From assembly GCF_900111145.1 (NCBI RefSeq), contig NZ_FOIR01000001.1, positions 1,247,501 to 1,311,500 of the forward strand: 64,000 bases of DNA, read 5' to 3'. The notes beneath the pieces are model-generated. The model saw only the letters and a list, made by a program, of their open reading frames with translations. It searched no databases and was not told the DNA's origin. The position numbers and the translations under genes are program-made. Shown piece after piece: positions 44,834 to 55,136 of the stretch. The stretch comes from Roseivirga pacifica (GTDB taxonomy: Bacteria; Bacteroidota; Bacteroidia; Cytophagales; Cyclobacteriaceae). Numbering within the stretch: the first letter of the stretch is position 1; every line of letters starts with the position of its first letter.

Positions 44834-45742
44834 GTGAATATACTCGAAGCATCGAACGTCACTAAAAACTATGCTGCCCACAAAGCGCTAAATGACGTTA
44901 GCATCAGTATCCCGAAGCAGTCAATTTTTGGCTTGCTGGGGCCGAATGGTGCAGGAAAAACAACACTGATTAGAATTATTAACCAAATCATTATGGCCGA
45001 TGAAGGCGATATAGTGATTAATGGTGAGAAACTTCATCCCAAACATATTCAGGTAATAGGCTATTTGCCAGAAGAAAGAGGCCTTTACAAAAAAATGAAG
45101 GTTGGCGAGCAGCTAATGTACCTTGCGCAGTTAAAGGGTCTTTCTACCGGAGAGGCCAGAAAGCGCATTAAGCACTGGCTTGAAAAGCTCGGACTTACCG
45201 ATTGGGCAGGCAAAAAGGTGGAGGACCTATCGAAAGGTATGGCGCAAAAAATTCAGTTTATTGCCACCGTTCTTCACGAGCCGGAATTACTAATTCTTGA
45301 TGAACCATTTTCAGGTTTCGACCCAGTGAATGCCAATCTTATTAAAGACGAAATATTCGAACTGAGAGAGAAAGGAGCGACTGTGATTTTTTCTACTCAC
45401 CGAATGGAGTCAGTTGAGCAGCTTTGCGATGACATCGCGCTGATCAACAAGTCGCAAAAGATATTGGATGGCACCAAAAAGGACATTAAAAACTCCTTTA
45501 AGGCGCACAAATATTCAGTAAGCTACAAGGGCGAGTTGAATGGCTTAAGTACTATGTTTAATGTGCTGGAATCTCAGCAAAACGATGGGTTGAGCGAATC
45601 GCTAATTCAGGCTAGAAATGGTGAAAGCCCGAACGAGCTTTTGAAAGATCTAATACAAACTGTAGAGGTACACTCTTTTGTTGAAGTGGTGCCTTCAATC
45701 AATGATATTTTCATCGAAATTGTGGAAGGAGGCAAGTCATGA
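44834..45742 (+). CDS. ABC transporter ATPase, NatA-like, GTG start
   Basis: The 302-residue ATPase has Walker A GLLGPNGAGKTTLIRII, signature DLSKGMAQKIQF, Walker B LLILDEPFSGFDPVN and H-loop STHRMES, followed by a C-terminal domain of about 85 residues. The start is GTG at 44834; no ATG fits. It overlaps the following permease gene by four bases. NatAB exports sodium in Bacillus; the sequence places this pair in the same ABC-2 branch but the substrate is inferred. Confidence 0.9.
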   Translation: MNILEASNVTKNYAAHKALNDVSISIPKQSIFGLLGPNGAGKTTLIRIINQIIMADEGDIVINGEKLHPKHIQVIGYLPEERGLYKKMKVGEQLMYLAQLKGLSTGEARKRIKHWLEKLGLTDWAGKKVEDLSKGMAQKIQFIATVLHEPELLILDEPFSGFDPVNANLIKDEIFELREKGATVIFSTHRMESVEQLCDDIALINKSQKILDGTKKDIKNSFKAHKYSVSYKGELNGLSTMFNVLESQQNDGLSESLIQARNGESPNELLKDLIQTVEVHSFVEVVPSINDIFIEIVEGGKS

Positions 45743-47067
45743 ATTCAATATTCCTAGTATTAAAAAGAGAGTACCTTACAAGGGTTAAGAAGAAGTCGTT
45801 CTTGCTTACCACTATTTTAACACCCCTTATTTTTCCGGCCATCATTTTTACCATTGTGTACTTTGCTACACGCGAAAAGGAATCGAGGAGCGATGAGATT
45901 TTGGTGATTGATGAAAGTGGTTTGTTTAGCAATGCTTTCGACATTACGAGTTTTCAGTTTACATACATTGATGAAGATGTAGCGGAAGCCAAAAAGAACT
46001 TTGGAGACAAAGGCGCTTTTGGTCTGTTGTATTTGCCTAATGTAGATGTTCAGCCTGATAAAATCCAGTTCGATGGTTTTGAGTTTTACTCTAAAACCAA
46101 TGCCAGCATGGGTTCACTCAGCAGTATGGAGCGTGCCATTCGCGGTAGACTGGAAGATTTAAAGCTCGATCGTTCTGGTTTGGATAAAGAGGTAATCGAC
46201 AACTTAAAAGTGAGCGTAAGCCTGAACTCGTTCAATATTACAGATGCTGGCGAATCGAAAAAGAGCAACTCCAAACTTAGTTTTGCTATTGGTTATGGCA
46301 CAGGCTTCTTAATCTACATGTTCATTTTTGTATACGGATCGCAAATTATGCAGTCTGTTTTGGACGAAAAGACCAGCCGTATCGTAGAGGTAATTGTTTC
46401 TTCGGTGCGTCCTTTCAACCTTATGCTTGGTAAGGTTTTGGGTGTGGGTGCAGTAGGTTTTACACAGCTTCTTATTTGGTTTGTGCTTATTGGGGTGCTG
46501 TCGACTGCCGGCCTTACGATTATGTCGGGCGGGGGTAGCGATGCCATTATGGAGGCTGCCTCGCAGCAGGTACCTGCAGAAGCTGTAGAGATGACCCAGC
46601 AGCAAGTAGCCGCTGCAGAAATTCAAGAAATGATTGCTTCGGTGCCAGTGGTTAAGATATTGGCTTGTTTCCTATTCTTCTTCCTCGGGGCTTACTTTTT
46701 GTACGGAGCGCTTTATGCGGCTATTGGTTCGGCTGTAGATAGTATTCAAGATGCACAGCAGTTTATGTTCCCGATTATTTTGCCAATTCTAGCTGCAATA
46801 ATGTCTATGTTCTTTGTGCTGGAAGACCCGAACGGTGGCTTGGCAGTAACACTTTCATTGATTCCATTTACCTCGCCAATTATTATGATGGCGCGTATTC
46901 CATTTGGTGTGCCCGATTGGCAATTGGCGCTTTCTATGGTGCTATTGATTGCCGGTTTTATAGGTACAATTTGGATGGCGGGCCGTGTTTATCGCATCGG
47001 TATTTTAATGTACGGTGCCAAAGTAAATTGGAAAACCATCAGCAAGTGGTTCACTATGAAGGTTTGA
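45739..47067 (+). CDS. ABC-2 type permease, NatB-like
   Basis: The 442-residue permease has one N-terminal helix (about 20-45) followed by a large extracytoplasmic domain of about 150 residues, then five to six helices. The sequence LIYMFIFVYGSQIMQSVLDEKTSRIVEVIVSSVRP is typical of NatB/ABC-2 permeases. A Gln/Ala-rich loop (MTQQQVAAAEIQEM, about 294-307) lies between later helices. It is translationally coupled to the NatA-like ATPase gene. Confidence 0.9.
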   Translation: MNSIFLVLKREYLTRVKKKSFLLTTILTPLIFPAIIFTIVYFATREKESRSDEILVIDESGLFSNAFDITSFQFTYIDEDVAEAKKNFGDKGAFGLLYLPNVDVQPDKIQFDGFEFYSKTNASMGSLSSMERAIRGRLEDLKLDRSGLDKEVIDNLKVSVSLNSFNITDAGESKKSNSKLSFAIGYGTGFLIYMFIFVYGSQIMQSVLDEKTSRIVEVIVSSVRPFNLMLGKVLGVGAVGFTQLLIWFVLIGVLSTAGLTIMSGGGSDAIMEAASQQVPAEAVEMTQQQVAAAEIQEMIASVPVVKILACFLFFFLGAYFLYGALYAAIGSAVDSIQDAQQFMFPIILPILAAIMSMFFVLEDPNGGLAVTLSLIPFTSPIIMMARIPFGVPDWQLALSMVLLIAGFIGTIWMAGRVYRIGILMYGAKVNWKTISKWFTMKV

Positions 47068-47385
47068 TAGAGTAGTTTTTAGAGATTGTCTCAAAACCTA
47101 ACTGTTTTCGTCATTCTGAGGGAGAAAATTTCTCCTTAGAGAAATAGTCGACCGAAAGAATCTGTTTGTTAATTGCAATGCACTTAGCGACAGATTCTTT
47201 TGGTTTTCGACCCGAAGAAAGCTTTGACAAACTTTTTGTTTCGAACATCAGCAGCACAAAAACACTTTTGATTCAATTGGAGGTATAAGTTTGTCAAAGT
47301 TGGGTTTGTATTATATTACTTTTTCTCCCCGAAATTCGGCTAGCCGCCAAAAAAGCCGGAAATTAGCAGTCGAAAATTTTAGCGC
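47068..47385. repeat. Gene-free stretch with nested inverted repeats
   Basis: 47085-47120 resembles the left part of the palindromic element at 30241-30377, including TTTTCGTCATTCT. Then follow GGAGAAA-A-TTTCTCC (47121-47135), AAAGAATCTGT/ACAGATTCTTT (47155-47165 and 47190-47200), and CTTTGACAAACTT/AAGTTTGTCAAAG (47222-47234 and 47287-47299), all perfect inverted repeats. No coding frame is apparent. Confidence 0.65.
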
Positions 47386-48627
47386 ATGTATTGGGAGAGT
47401 TATTCGCATCAGCAGATTAAGGAGATTGTAAGAGACGCACTAAAGCAAAACTTGGATTATCGTGAGCGGCCAGTGCTCGGTTTGCCGGCATCTTATTTAG
47501 ATACCGAGGTTTTTTACAATGACGCACCATTTCTTAAAGATGCACCCTTCCTTTCCGCATTAATTGCCAACCCAAACCATATCGGTTGTCATACTTTGAA
47601 TGAGTCCGAGGCCGCTTTTACTGGCACCCACAAAATTGAAAAGGAACTGATTGACCTTTGTGCGCAGCAGATTTTTGAAGGTGGCGATGAGCACTTTGAT
47701 GGCTACGTTGCATCTGGCGGTACTGAGGCAAATATTCAGGCTATTTGGATTCTAAAGCGTTACTACGAAGTTGAGTTTAATGCTAAGCCAGAAGAAATTG
47801 GGGTGATCTATTCGGAAGATGCACACTATTCCATGCCAAAGGCGTGCAAACTGCTTAGCCTAAAATCTTACGTTTCTAAGGTAGAAGAGGATAACCGCAG
47901 GGTAACAAAAGCGAGCATTGGACAGTGCGTGGCAGAGGCTCGCGAAGTCGGAGTAAAGCACTTTGTGGTGATCATGAATATGTCTACCACCATGTTTGGT
48001 TCGGTAGATGATATTGATGAAATCACAGGTTGGTTAGATGCCTTGGAAGTTGACTACAAGGTGCATGTAGATGGTGCTTTTGGCGGGTATATTTACCCTT
48101 TTGCCACTAAAAGCATGGCCTATACTTTCCAGAATCCAAAGATCAACTCTTTCACACTAGATGGACACAAGATGCTACAATCGCCTTACGGAACAGGTAT
48201 TTACCTTACCCGAAAGGACTTTATGGAGTACGCGCTTACCGAAGAGGCTAACTATGTAAAAGGGAAAGATTATACCTTAATTGGCAGCCGTTCTGGCGCC
48301 AATGCCATAGCGGTTTGGATGATCATGCGTACATATGGTTCCGATGGATGGAAGGCTAAGATTCAGCAGCTGCTTTCTAAAACCAGCAAGTTGTGTGGTA
48401 ACTTAGATGAACGAGGGATTGAATACTTCCGTAATCCGGAAATGAATATCGTAACCATTAAGTCAAAATACGTTTCGCCAGAGCTGGCGCACAAATACAT
48501 GTTGGTGCCCGATGCCCACGACAAAAACGTAAAGTGGTGGAAAATTGTGGTGATGGACCATGTGCGCCATGGGGTAATCGATAGTTTTTTAATGGATTTG
48601 GATGCGGAAAGAATGGTAGCGAAGTAG
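47386..48627 (+). CDS. PLP-dependent group II decarboxylase (glutamate/aspartate/aromatic type)
   Basis: The 413-residue protein is a fold type I decarboxylase: YVASGGTEANIQAIWILKRY, IYSEDAHYSMPKACKLL with the cofactor-stacking His, VHVDGAFGGYIYPF, and Lys262 in TLDGHKMLQSPYGTG for the Schiff base. It is close in length and layout to archaeal MfnA and bacterial PanP-type aspartate or tyrosine decarboxylases. Aspartate would give beta-alanine for pantothenate, which is a plausible but unproven role. No partner gene is adjacent. Confidence 0.88.
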   Translation: MYWESYSHQQIKEIVRDALKQNLDYRERPVLGLPASYLDTEVFYNDAPFLKDAPFLSALIANPNHIGCHTLNESEAAFTGTHKIEKELIDLCAQQIFEGGDEHFDGYVASGGTEANIQAIWILKRYYEVEFNAKPEEIGVIYSEDAHYSMPKACKLLSLKSYVSKVEEDNRRVTKASIGQCVAEAREVGVKHFVVIMNMSTTMFGSVDDIDEITGWLDALEVDYKVHVDGAFGGYIYPFATKSMAYTFQNPKINSFTLDGHKMLQSPYGTGIYLTRKDFMEYALTEEANYVKGKDYTLIGSRSGANAIAVWMIMRTYGSDGWKAKIQQLLSKTSKLCGNLDERGIEYFRNPEMNIVTIKSKYVSPELAHKYMLVPDAHDKNVKWWKIVVMDHVRHGVIDSFLMDLDAERMVAK

Positions 48628-48688
48628 TGCGTATACCTTAGCGAGGGTTCGAGCGTTATCTACCCAATAATTTTCGTAAATTTTCCGA

Positions 48689-49909
48689 ATGCAAAATCCT
48701 TTCAAGGGATCTTTATCAATAGACTTTTATTCTAATCAGTCCACAATTAAATGGGTGATTTTGGTGGTGGCCGTAATCATTGGTGGTGGCTCTATTGTGT
48801 ATACCAATCGCTTGGTAAGCGAACTTAAGGAAGGAGAGCGAAACAACATCAATCTTTGGGCAAAAGCCATTGAGTTTTCCAGTAGTCCCGATGTTGACGA
48901 ATCTGCGCTTACATTCATAAGTGCCAACATTATAACCCCAGATAATACGCTGCCTGTAATTCTTGTCGATTCGGCTTCTCAGCAAGTGCTGCTTTCAATG
49001 AATGTGCTTGAAGACGACATGACTATTGCAGAGCGCGAACAAGAACTGGAGAGCATACTGGAGAAAATGCAACGTGAAAATGAACCTTTTCCAATACCAG
49101 TAAGGAATACTGAAGATGGTTCAATAAGCGAAATTCAGTACGTTTATTATCGTAATTCTTATTTGCTAAGGCAGCTTGGGGCTTATCCGTACATTCAGCT
49201 CTCGGTAATCGGGATTTTTGCATTTATCGCCTATTTGGCTTTTAGCTATTCAAGAAATGCCGAGCAAAACCGTGTTTGGGTAGGTATGGCCAAAGAAACT
49301 GCCCATCAGCTGGGCACACCGCTTTCTAGCCTTATGGCTTGGTTAGAATACATAAAGACAATGCCCGAAATGCAGGGGCGTGGCGATATTACGGCCGAAC
49401 TCGAAAAGGATGTACAACGGTTGGAAATGATCACTGCGCGCTTTTCTAATATAGGCTCGCTACCTGTGCTCAAACCGGAGAACGTGCTGCAAACCATGAA
49501 TGAGTGTGTGGACTACTTAAAGCCTCGGGTTTCTTCTAAAGTAGTGTTTTCGGTTGAAGCCAAGTCGGGTAATTTAATGGCTAAGCTTAATAAGCCGTTG
49601 TTCATTTGGGTGGTAGAGAACATTGTTAAAAATGGAGTAGATGCCATGAGTGGCATTGGCAAGATTGACATTCGCCTAAGCAAAAATGCCAATAATGAGG
49701 TGTTGGTAGATATTGCCGATAACGGCAAGGGTATAAAAGGCAAGGCGAAAGATGTGTTTAAACCGGGGTTTACAACAAAAAAACGTGGCTGGGGCCTTGG
49801 CTTGGCTTTGGCACAAAGAATCATTGAAAACTATCACCAGGGACGTATTTTTGTTAAATCTTCTCAGGCAGATGTAGGGACCGTTTTTCGAATAGTATTG
49901 CCAAGTTAG
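48689..49909 (+). CDS. Sensor histidine kinase with periplasmic sensor domain
   Basis: The 406-residue kinase has two membrane helices (about 20-40 and 168-188) around an extracytoplasmic domain of about 125 residues. The H box is MAKETAHQLGTPLSSL with His206, and the ATPase domain has the N box VVENIVKNGVDAM and G boxes DNGKGI and GWGLGLAL. This H-box form is common in Bacteroidota. No response regulator gene is adjacent, so it is an orphan kinase here. The signal is unknown. Confidence 0.93.
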   Translation: MQNPFKGSLSIDFYSNQSTIKWVILVVAVIIGGGSIVYTNRLVSELKEGERNNINLWAKAIEFSSSPDVDESALTFISANIITPDNTLPVILVDSASQQVLLSMNVLEDDMTIAEREQELESILEKMQRENEPFPIPVRNTEDGSISEIQYVYYRNSYLLRQLGAYPYIQLSVIGIFAFIAYLAFSYSRNAEQNRVWVGMAKETAHQLGTPLSSLMAWLEYIKTMPEMQGRGDITAELEKDVQRLEMITARFSNIGSLPVLKPENVLQTMNECVDYLKPRVSSKVVFSVEAKSGNLMAKLNKPLFIWVVENIVKNGVDAMSGIGKIDIRLSKNANNEVLVDIADNGKGIKGKAKDVFKPGFTTKKRGWGLGLALAQRIIENYHQGRIFVKSSQADVGTVFRIVLPS

Positions 49910-49949
49910 TTTCAACCATAAACTTAGGTTCTATTTTATGGTTAACCTT

Positions 49950-49979
49950 TTGGTTTAATTGTTATTAAACTTACCTTTG
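49950..49979 (+). promoter_or_regulatory. Bacteroidota-type promoter of atpD
   Basis: TTG at 49950-49952 and TACCTTTG at 49972-49979 are 19 bases apart, matching the Bacteroidota consensus. The atpD start codon is 46 bases downstream. Confidence 0.75.
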
Positions 49980-49995
49980 CACCCAGAAAAATTAA

Positions 49996-51534
<1,539 letters not shown>

Positions 51535-51544
51535 TATGTGAAAC

Positions 51545-51793
51545 ATGCTTTTAGAAGTAGTAACACCGGACAAGAAAGTTTTTGAAGGAGAGGCACAAGC
51601 TGTGACTTTTCCTGGTAGTGACGGTGAGTTTCAAGTATTGAACAGTCACGCACCGATGATCAGCGCCTTGGGTAAAGGCAAAATGACCATCAAAGCATCA
51701 GGACAAGAAGAAGTTGTGATTATTGATGGTGGTGTGGTAGAAGTACTTAACAACAAAGTAGTAGTACTGGCCGAATCTGTAATAGAAGAGTAA
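51545..51793 (+). CDS. atpC: F1 ATP synthase subunit epsilon, N-terminal domain only
   Basis: The 82-residue protein matches the beta-sandwich domain of epsilon (EVVTPDKKVFEGEAQAVTFP, GSDGEFQVLNSHAPMISAL, GGVVEVLNNKVVVLAE). The C-terminal helical hairpin that inhibits ATP hydrolysis in E. coli (total about 139 residues) is absent, as is common in this phylum. It starts ten bases after atpD and is followed by a strong terminator. Confidence 0.95.
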   Translation: MLLEVVTPDKKVFEGEAQAVTFPGSDGEFQVLNSHAPMISALGKGKMTIKASGQEEVVIIDGGVVEVLNNKVVVLAESVIEE

Positions 51794-51817
51794 AACGTTA
51801 ATTCGTTTCGACAATAT

Positions 51818-51855
51818 AAAAGCCCTGAGGTGTTAGATCTCAGGGCTTTTTGTTT
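51818..51855 (+). terminator. Rho-independent terminator of atpD-atpC
   Basis: AAAAGCCCTGAG (51818-51829) and CTCAGGGCTTTT (51839-51850) form a perfect 12-base-pair stem with a nine-base loop, with T at the base on the plus strand and A on the other side. It could serve the convergent small gene too. Confidence 0.92.
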
Positions 51856-51869
51856 GCGTTTTGGTATTT

Positions 51870-52061
51870 CTAACTCCTTTTTTTAGAAAATAGCCCAGGG
51901 TATTTTTTCATCAATCTATTAACTATAGGTTCACTGAACGCACCTGCGATTAATGTACTAAAAAGAACTATTGCAGCATTAAGGAGGTCATAAAGCCCCA
52001 ATAGGTAGCCTACCATGACTGCTGAAATTATAACCCCAAAGATTAATACTGCCCGTTTCAT
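51870..52061 (-). CDS. Small two-helix membrane protein of unknown function
   Basis: The 63-residue protein has two hydrophobic segments (about 3-22 and 27-46) and a basic C-terminus (NRLMKKYPGLFSKKRS), so both ends probably face the cytoplasm. I do not recognise the family. It is convergent with atpC and shares the terminator hairpin region. A good start (MKRAVLIFGVIISA) supports a real gene, but its small size leaves doubt. Confidence 0.6.
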   Translation of the reverse strand: MKRAVLIFGVIISAVMVGYLLGLYDLLNAAIVLFSTLIAGAFSEPIVNRLMKKYPGLFSKKRS

Positions 52062-52301
52062 TTTTTGTTTGTTTACGCCTTCTGTAAATATTTAGTTTCT
52101 AAGGAGGGGTGGGTACAAGGCCTTTTATAGGAGCTTATTGACATTGCCTAGGGACTGAGGCCTGAATAAAAATAACAATAAATAGAGAAATGCGGCTGTA
52201 CTAAACCGGAGGGCAATATCCTTTGTGATTTGTCTAAATCCTCCGTGGTATTTGTAATGCGTTTATTCCTTTAGTACTTTCCAGAAAGTATAAACACTCC
52301 T
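52062..52301. other. Gap before the 2OG oxygenase gene
   Basis: The 240-base gap between two divergent genes shows a small hairpin TACTTTC-CA-GAAAGTA (52275-52290) 11 bases before the oxygenase start codon, which could be an operator or a leader hairpin. No RNA gene or other repeat was recognised. Confidence 0.4.
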
Positions 52302-52892
52302 ATGTCAATTGTATTTCCATTTGGTCAGCGTACACTTCCTAACTTTTCGCAGTACGCTTTTTACTCCAATGTATTCACTGCTGAAGAGATAGACAATATT
52401 AGAGCGCTTTGGGACCAAGAAGAGCACTTTGATGCCACTGTGAGTGGAGAAGGAAAGTCAACGGATGATGAGCTAAGAAGAACCAAGCTAGCCTTTATTC
52501 CCGATAGTCAGGCAAATGCTTGGGTATATGAACGCTTGGGTAGGTTGGGCATTGAATGCAACAACGAACGTTATGGGTTCGATTTATTAGGCTTTCACCA
52601 TCAGCTTCAGTTGGCAAGATATGGAGCGCAGGATTTTTTTGATTGGCATTTAGATTTTGGCGCAGGAGAAATATCGCAGCGCAAGCTCAGTATCTCCGTC
52701 CAGCTATCTGACCCTGATGAGTATGAAGGCGGTGACTTTCAGTTTATGATCAACCAGAAAGTACACACAATGCCGCGCGAAAAGGGTACTGTCATCATAT
52801 TCCCTTCTTTTATTTTACATCGGGTTACACCAATTACCAAAGGAGTTAGGCAGTCTATAGTGGCTTGGCTCGGTGGACCTCCATATAGGTAA
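52302..52892 (+). CDS. 2-oxoglutarate/Fe(II)-dependent oxygenase, prolyl 4-hydroxylase/PKHX-like
   Basis: The 196-residue protein has the double-stranded beta-helix metal triad His116-x-Asp118 (FDWHLDFG) and His173 (FILHRVTPI), with Arg183 (KGVRQSIVAWLGG) for 2-oxoglutarate. It resembles the PKHX/PiuC group of PKHD-type hydroxylases and prolyl hydroxylases. The substrate is unknown. In some bacteria PiuC-like genes lie beside iron uptake genes; here the neighbour is a zinc-chaperone-like gene. Confidence 0.9.
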   Translation: MSIVFPFGQRTLPNFSQYAFYSNVFTAEEIDNIRALWDQEEHFDATVSGEGKSTDDELRRTKLAFIPDSQANAWVYERLGRLGIECNNERYGFDLLGFHHQLQLARYGAQDFFDWHLDFGAGEISQRKLSISVQLSDPDEYEGGDFQFMINQKVHTMPREKGTVIIFPSFILHRVTPITKGVRQSIVAWLGGPPYR

Positions 52893-52982
52893 TAAGCGCG
52901 AGTATCATTGCTACTTGAGGGCGCTTTTGAAAGGGATTAATTAGCGCTATTCAGGTTAATTCACCTTTAATAAAAATATAAA

Positions 52983-53035
52983 TGCAACAGTATTGCATTT
53001 AAGAAATCCGTCTTTATGTTTGCATCATTGTTGCA
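52983..53035 (+). promoter_or_regulatory. Promoter with two matching operator-like palindromes before the AztD-like gene
   Basis: The promoter is TTG (52993-52995)-N19-TATGTTTG (53015-53022). TGCAACAGTATTGCA (52983-52997) covers its -33 element, and the reverse complement of 53021-53035, TGCAACAATGATGCA, covers the end of the -7 element. Both are 15 bases, differ at three positions, and lie 38 bases apart centre to centre. They look like sites for one repressor, possibly Zur; that name is inferred from the gene product. Confidence 0.65.
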
Positions 53036-53052
53036 AACTATAAACTAAACAG

Positions 53053-54255
53053 ATGATTAAAAGAGGGATGTTGCTGCTGTTTTTGGCAGTTTTTGCATTA
53101 ACGGCATGTAGCGATGATGATGGCGAAACGCCAGCACACGATCATGAAGAAGGTCAATTCGTTCGCGTTTTGGTTTCTGATCAGGATCAGGCCAATTATT
53201 ATGTGGTTAATCCGCATGAGGGAACGGTAGAGACAGTTGCTGGCCAGTATGCTGCGGGCAGGTTGTATACTAGCCCAAGCGGCCGATATGTTTCGGTAAT
53301 TAACACAGATGATAACCTGGCTACTTTCTTCGATAGCGGAATTGAAGCGCATGGAGACCATGCTCACGTTAAAGGCACACCTAAATGGGCATTGTCCAAA
53401 GCCACTGCCAGCCGACCAGTACATTACTATGGTAAGGGTGATAACATTTTGGTTTTTAACGATGGGGAAGGAAGCATTTCTCACTTTAAAGAGAGCACAA
53501 TGCACACAGAGGCGGAGGCCAGAGTTTTTGATATTGGTGATGCGCATCACGGAGCTCCAGCCTTGTTCAACAACGGTACAATTGCAGTAACGGAAAAAGA
53601 TGGAAGCACTGCTTGGACATTACCTGAGCGTGTAAAAATTATCGATATGAATGGTAATACTTTGCATGAGTCTACCATTCAGACAAGCGGTATTCATGGC
53701 GAAGCAGGTAATGGCGAAACTGTACTATTTGGTTCGGTAGAAGGAATTTTGAGAGTTAACCAAGATGGAAGCCAGTTGCTAATTGAAAACCCTGAGTCTT
53801 TCGGAGATGAGTGGATTGGTACTATAATTTATGGTGAAGAGAGCGAGACATTCATCGGTTTTGATGGTGGTAGAGGTGTTTACGAAATTGATATAGCTAC
53901 CAATAGCATTAATACCATTGAAGAGAATGCAAACCTATCGGCAGCTACTTTCGATTGGGAAGGTCACCACCTTATATTGGTGTATACTGATGGTACTGTA
54001 AAGGTTTTGGATGGACACGGTTTTGGTACTATAGCCTCAGAACAATTAGAGATTAATTTTCCTGCAGAGGGAAGTACAGGTGCACCTACCTATGCGGCTA
54101 GCGAAGAGTTTCTTTATATCTCTGATGGTATGAATGGCTCTATTGCAATGTATGAGCTAGAGACGCTTGAGTTTGTTGGTACACTTGCTTTGCCTGGTAA
54201 ACCGGCAAGAATGGCGCTAATGGGTAGCTTAGCTCACGATGATCACGAACATTAA
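53053..54255 (+). CDS. AztD-like zinc-binding beta-propeller lipoprotein
   Basis: The 400-residue protein has a lipobox (ALTAC, Cys19) followed by an acidic and His-rich stretch (DDDGETPAHDHEEGQ, about 21-35) and ends in a second one (AHDDHEH). Between them is a WD40/YVTN-like beta-propeller with repeated turns such as TSPSGRYVSVINTDDN, IIDMNGNTL and VYTDGTVKVLDG. This layout matches AztD, the periplasmic propeller chaperone that hands zinc to the binding protein of an ABC importer. No importer gene is adjacent. The N-terminal and C-terminal His clusters fit metal binding. Confidence 0.8.
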   Translation: MIKRGMLLLFLAVFALTACSDDDGETPAHDHEEGQFVRVLVSDQDQANYYVVNPHEGTVETVAGQYAAGRLYTSPSGRYVSVINTDDNLATFFDSGIEAHGDHAHVKGTPKWALSKATASRPVHYYGKGDNILVFNDGEGSISHFKESTMHTEAEARVFDIGDAHHGAPALFNNGTIAVTEKDGSTAWTLPERVKIIDMNGNTLHESTIQTSGIHGEAGNGETVLFGSVEGILRVNQDGSQLLIENPESFGDEWIGTIIYGEESETFIGFDGGRGVYEIDIATNSINTIEENANLSAATFDWEGHHLILVYTDGTVKVLDGHGFGTIASEQLEINFPAEGSTGAPTYAASEEFLYISDGMNGSIAMYELETLEFVGTLALPGKPARMALMGSLAHDDHEH

Positions 54256-54279
54256 TTAGGTTTAATTATAGTCGATAGT

Positions 54280-54309
54280 AAAAAGGGGAGCCATTTGGCT
54301 CCCCTTTTT
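54280..54309 (+). terminator. Rho-independent terminator, probably bidirectional
   Basis: AAAAAGGGGAGCC (54280-54292) and GGCTCCCCTTTTT (54297-54309) form a 13-base-pair stem with an ATTT loop and a T run on either strand. It serves the AztD-like gene and could serve the convergent SIMPL gene. Confidence 0.92.
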
Positions 54310-54345
54310 CATTATGGTATTCTTCCCTTTCTTGAGAATTGCCTT

Positions 54346-55041
54346 CTAGTCCATTAAGAACTTCACCTGAACGGTAGCGTCAACTCGAATTTTATCGAAT
54401 GCAATTTCTGGTGCTTCTTGCTTGTTCAAACCTCCCACACCACGAACTTTTATTTCCATGGCATCAGCTCGATACATTCTTGGGCTGTCAAACTCCTGAA
54501 TATGTATGGCCTTCCCGACTTGTTGGTCTAGTGCTCCGGCTAGGGCAGCAGCTTTTGTTTTAGCATTTTTTACGGCTAAAGCCTTTACTTCCATTTTTAA
54601 CGTCTCTTCGTCAGAATACTCCACTCTGTCGAGGGTTACATTGGAAATGCCAAGTTCGGCCAACTCGCCAATTACTTCACCAGCCTTTTTTCCAGTACTT
54701 ACTTTTACGGTGTACGCTTTGGTGGCGAATACATCGGTACGTTTTAGAAAGTAGAACTGAAAGTTGCTGGCTAGGTCGTTTAATGTCACTTGATCATCCA
54801 GGTTGATTCCTAATGACTCCAGTTTCTTTAGCATTTTTCTTTCAAGCTGCTCCAGCGATTCTTTGCCTTTGTTGTCCTTTTCGTCAATTCTAACGTTCAG
54901 GTAAATCTCGTCTGGTGTTACCTCTTTAAAGGCTACTCCAGTTACCTCAATATAACTTTGATCTAAGAAATTTTTACCGCTTTGCGCTTGTGTAGCGAAA
55001 GCAAAAAGAGCCAATACGAGTGTCAAAATATATTTTTTCAT
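54346..55041 (-). CDS. Secreted SIMPL (DUF541) domain protein
   Basis: The 231-residue protein has a signal peptide (MKKYILTLVLALFAFATQA) and the SIMPL/DUF541 pattern: YIEVTGVAFKEVTPDEIYLNVRIDE at the start, a long helical middle (KGKESLEQLERKMLKKLESL), GISNVTLDRVEYSDEE and the end FDKIRVDATVQVKFLMD. Homologues are periplasmic (such as YggE of E. coli) and have been linked with oxidative stress. The role here is unknown. Confidence 0.9.
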   Translation of the reverse strand: MKKYILTLVLALFAFATQAQSGKNFLDQSYIEVTGVAFKEVTPDEIYLNVRIDEKDNKGKESLEQLERKMLKKLESLGINLDDQVTLNDLASNFQFYFLKRTDVFATKAYTVKVSTGKKAGEVIGELAELGISNVTLDRVEYSDEETLKMEVKALAVKNAKTKAAALAGALDQQVGKAIHIQEFDSPRMYRADAMEIKVRGVGGLNKQEAPEIAFDKIRVDATVQVKFLMD

Positions 55042-55136
55042 AAGCGTCTAATTTTGTTTAGAGACTTACAAATACGCTGCCAAATCGGTGTTTGTTTGGT
55101 TTGTGAGGGAAATATTAGACAAGTGAATATGCTTGG

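Noticed and set aside
52275-52290. Hairpin TACTTTC-CA-GAAAGTA as a riboswitch or operator of the oxygenase gene
   Set aside because: Seven base pairs with a two-base loop is weak, no second copy was found and no riboswitch core is visible; kept only as a note.
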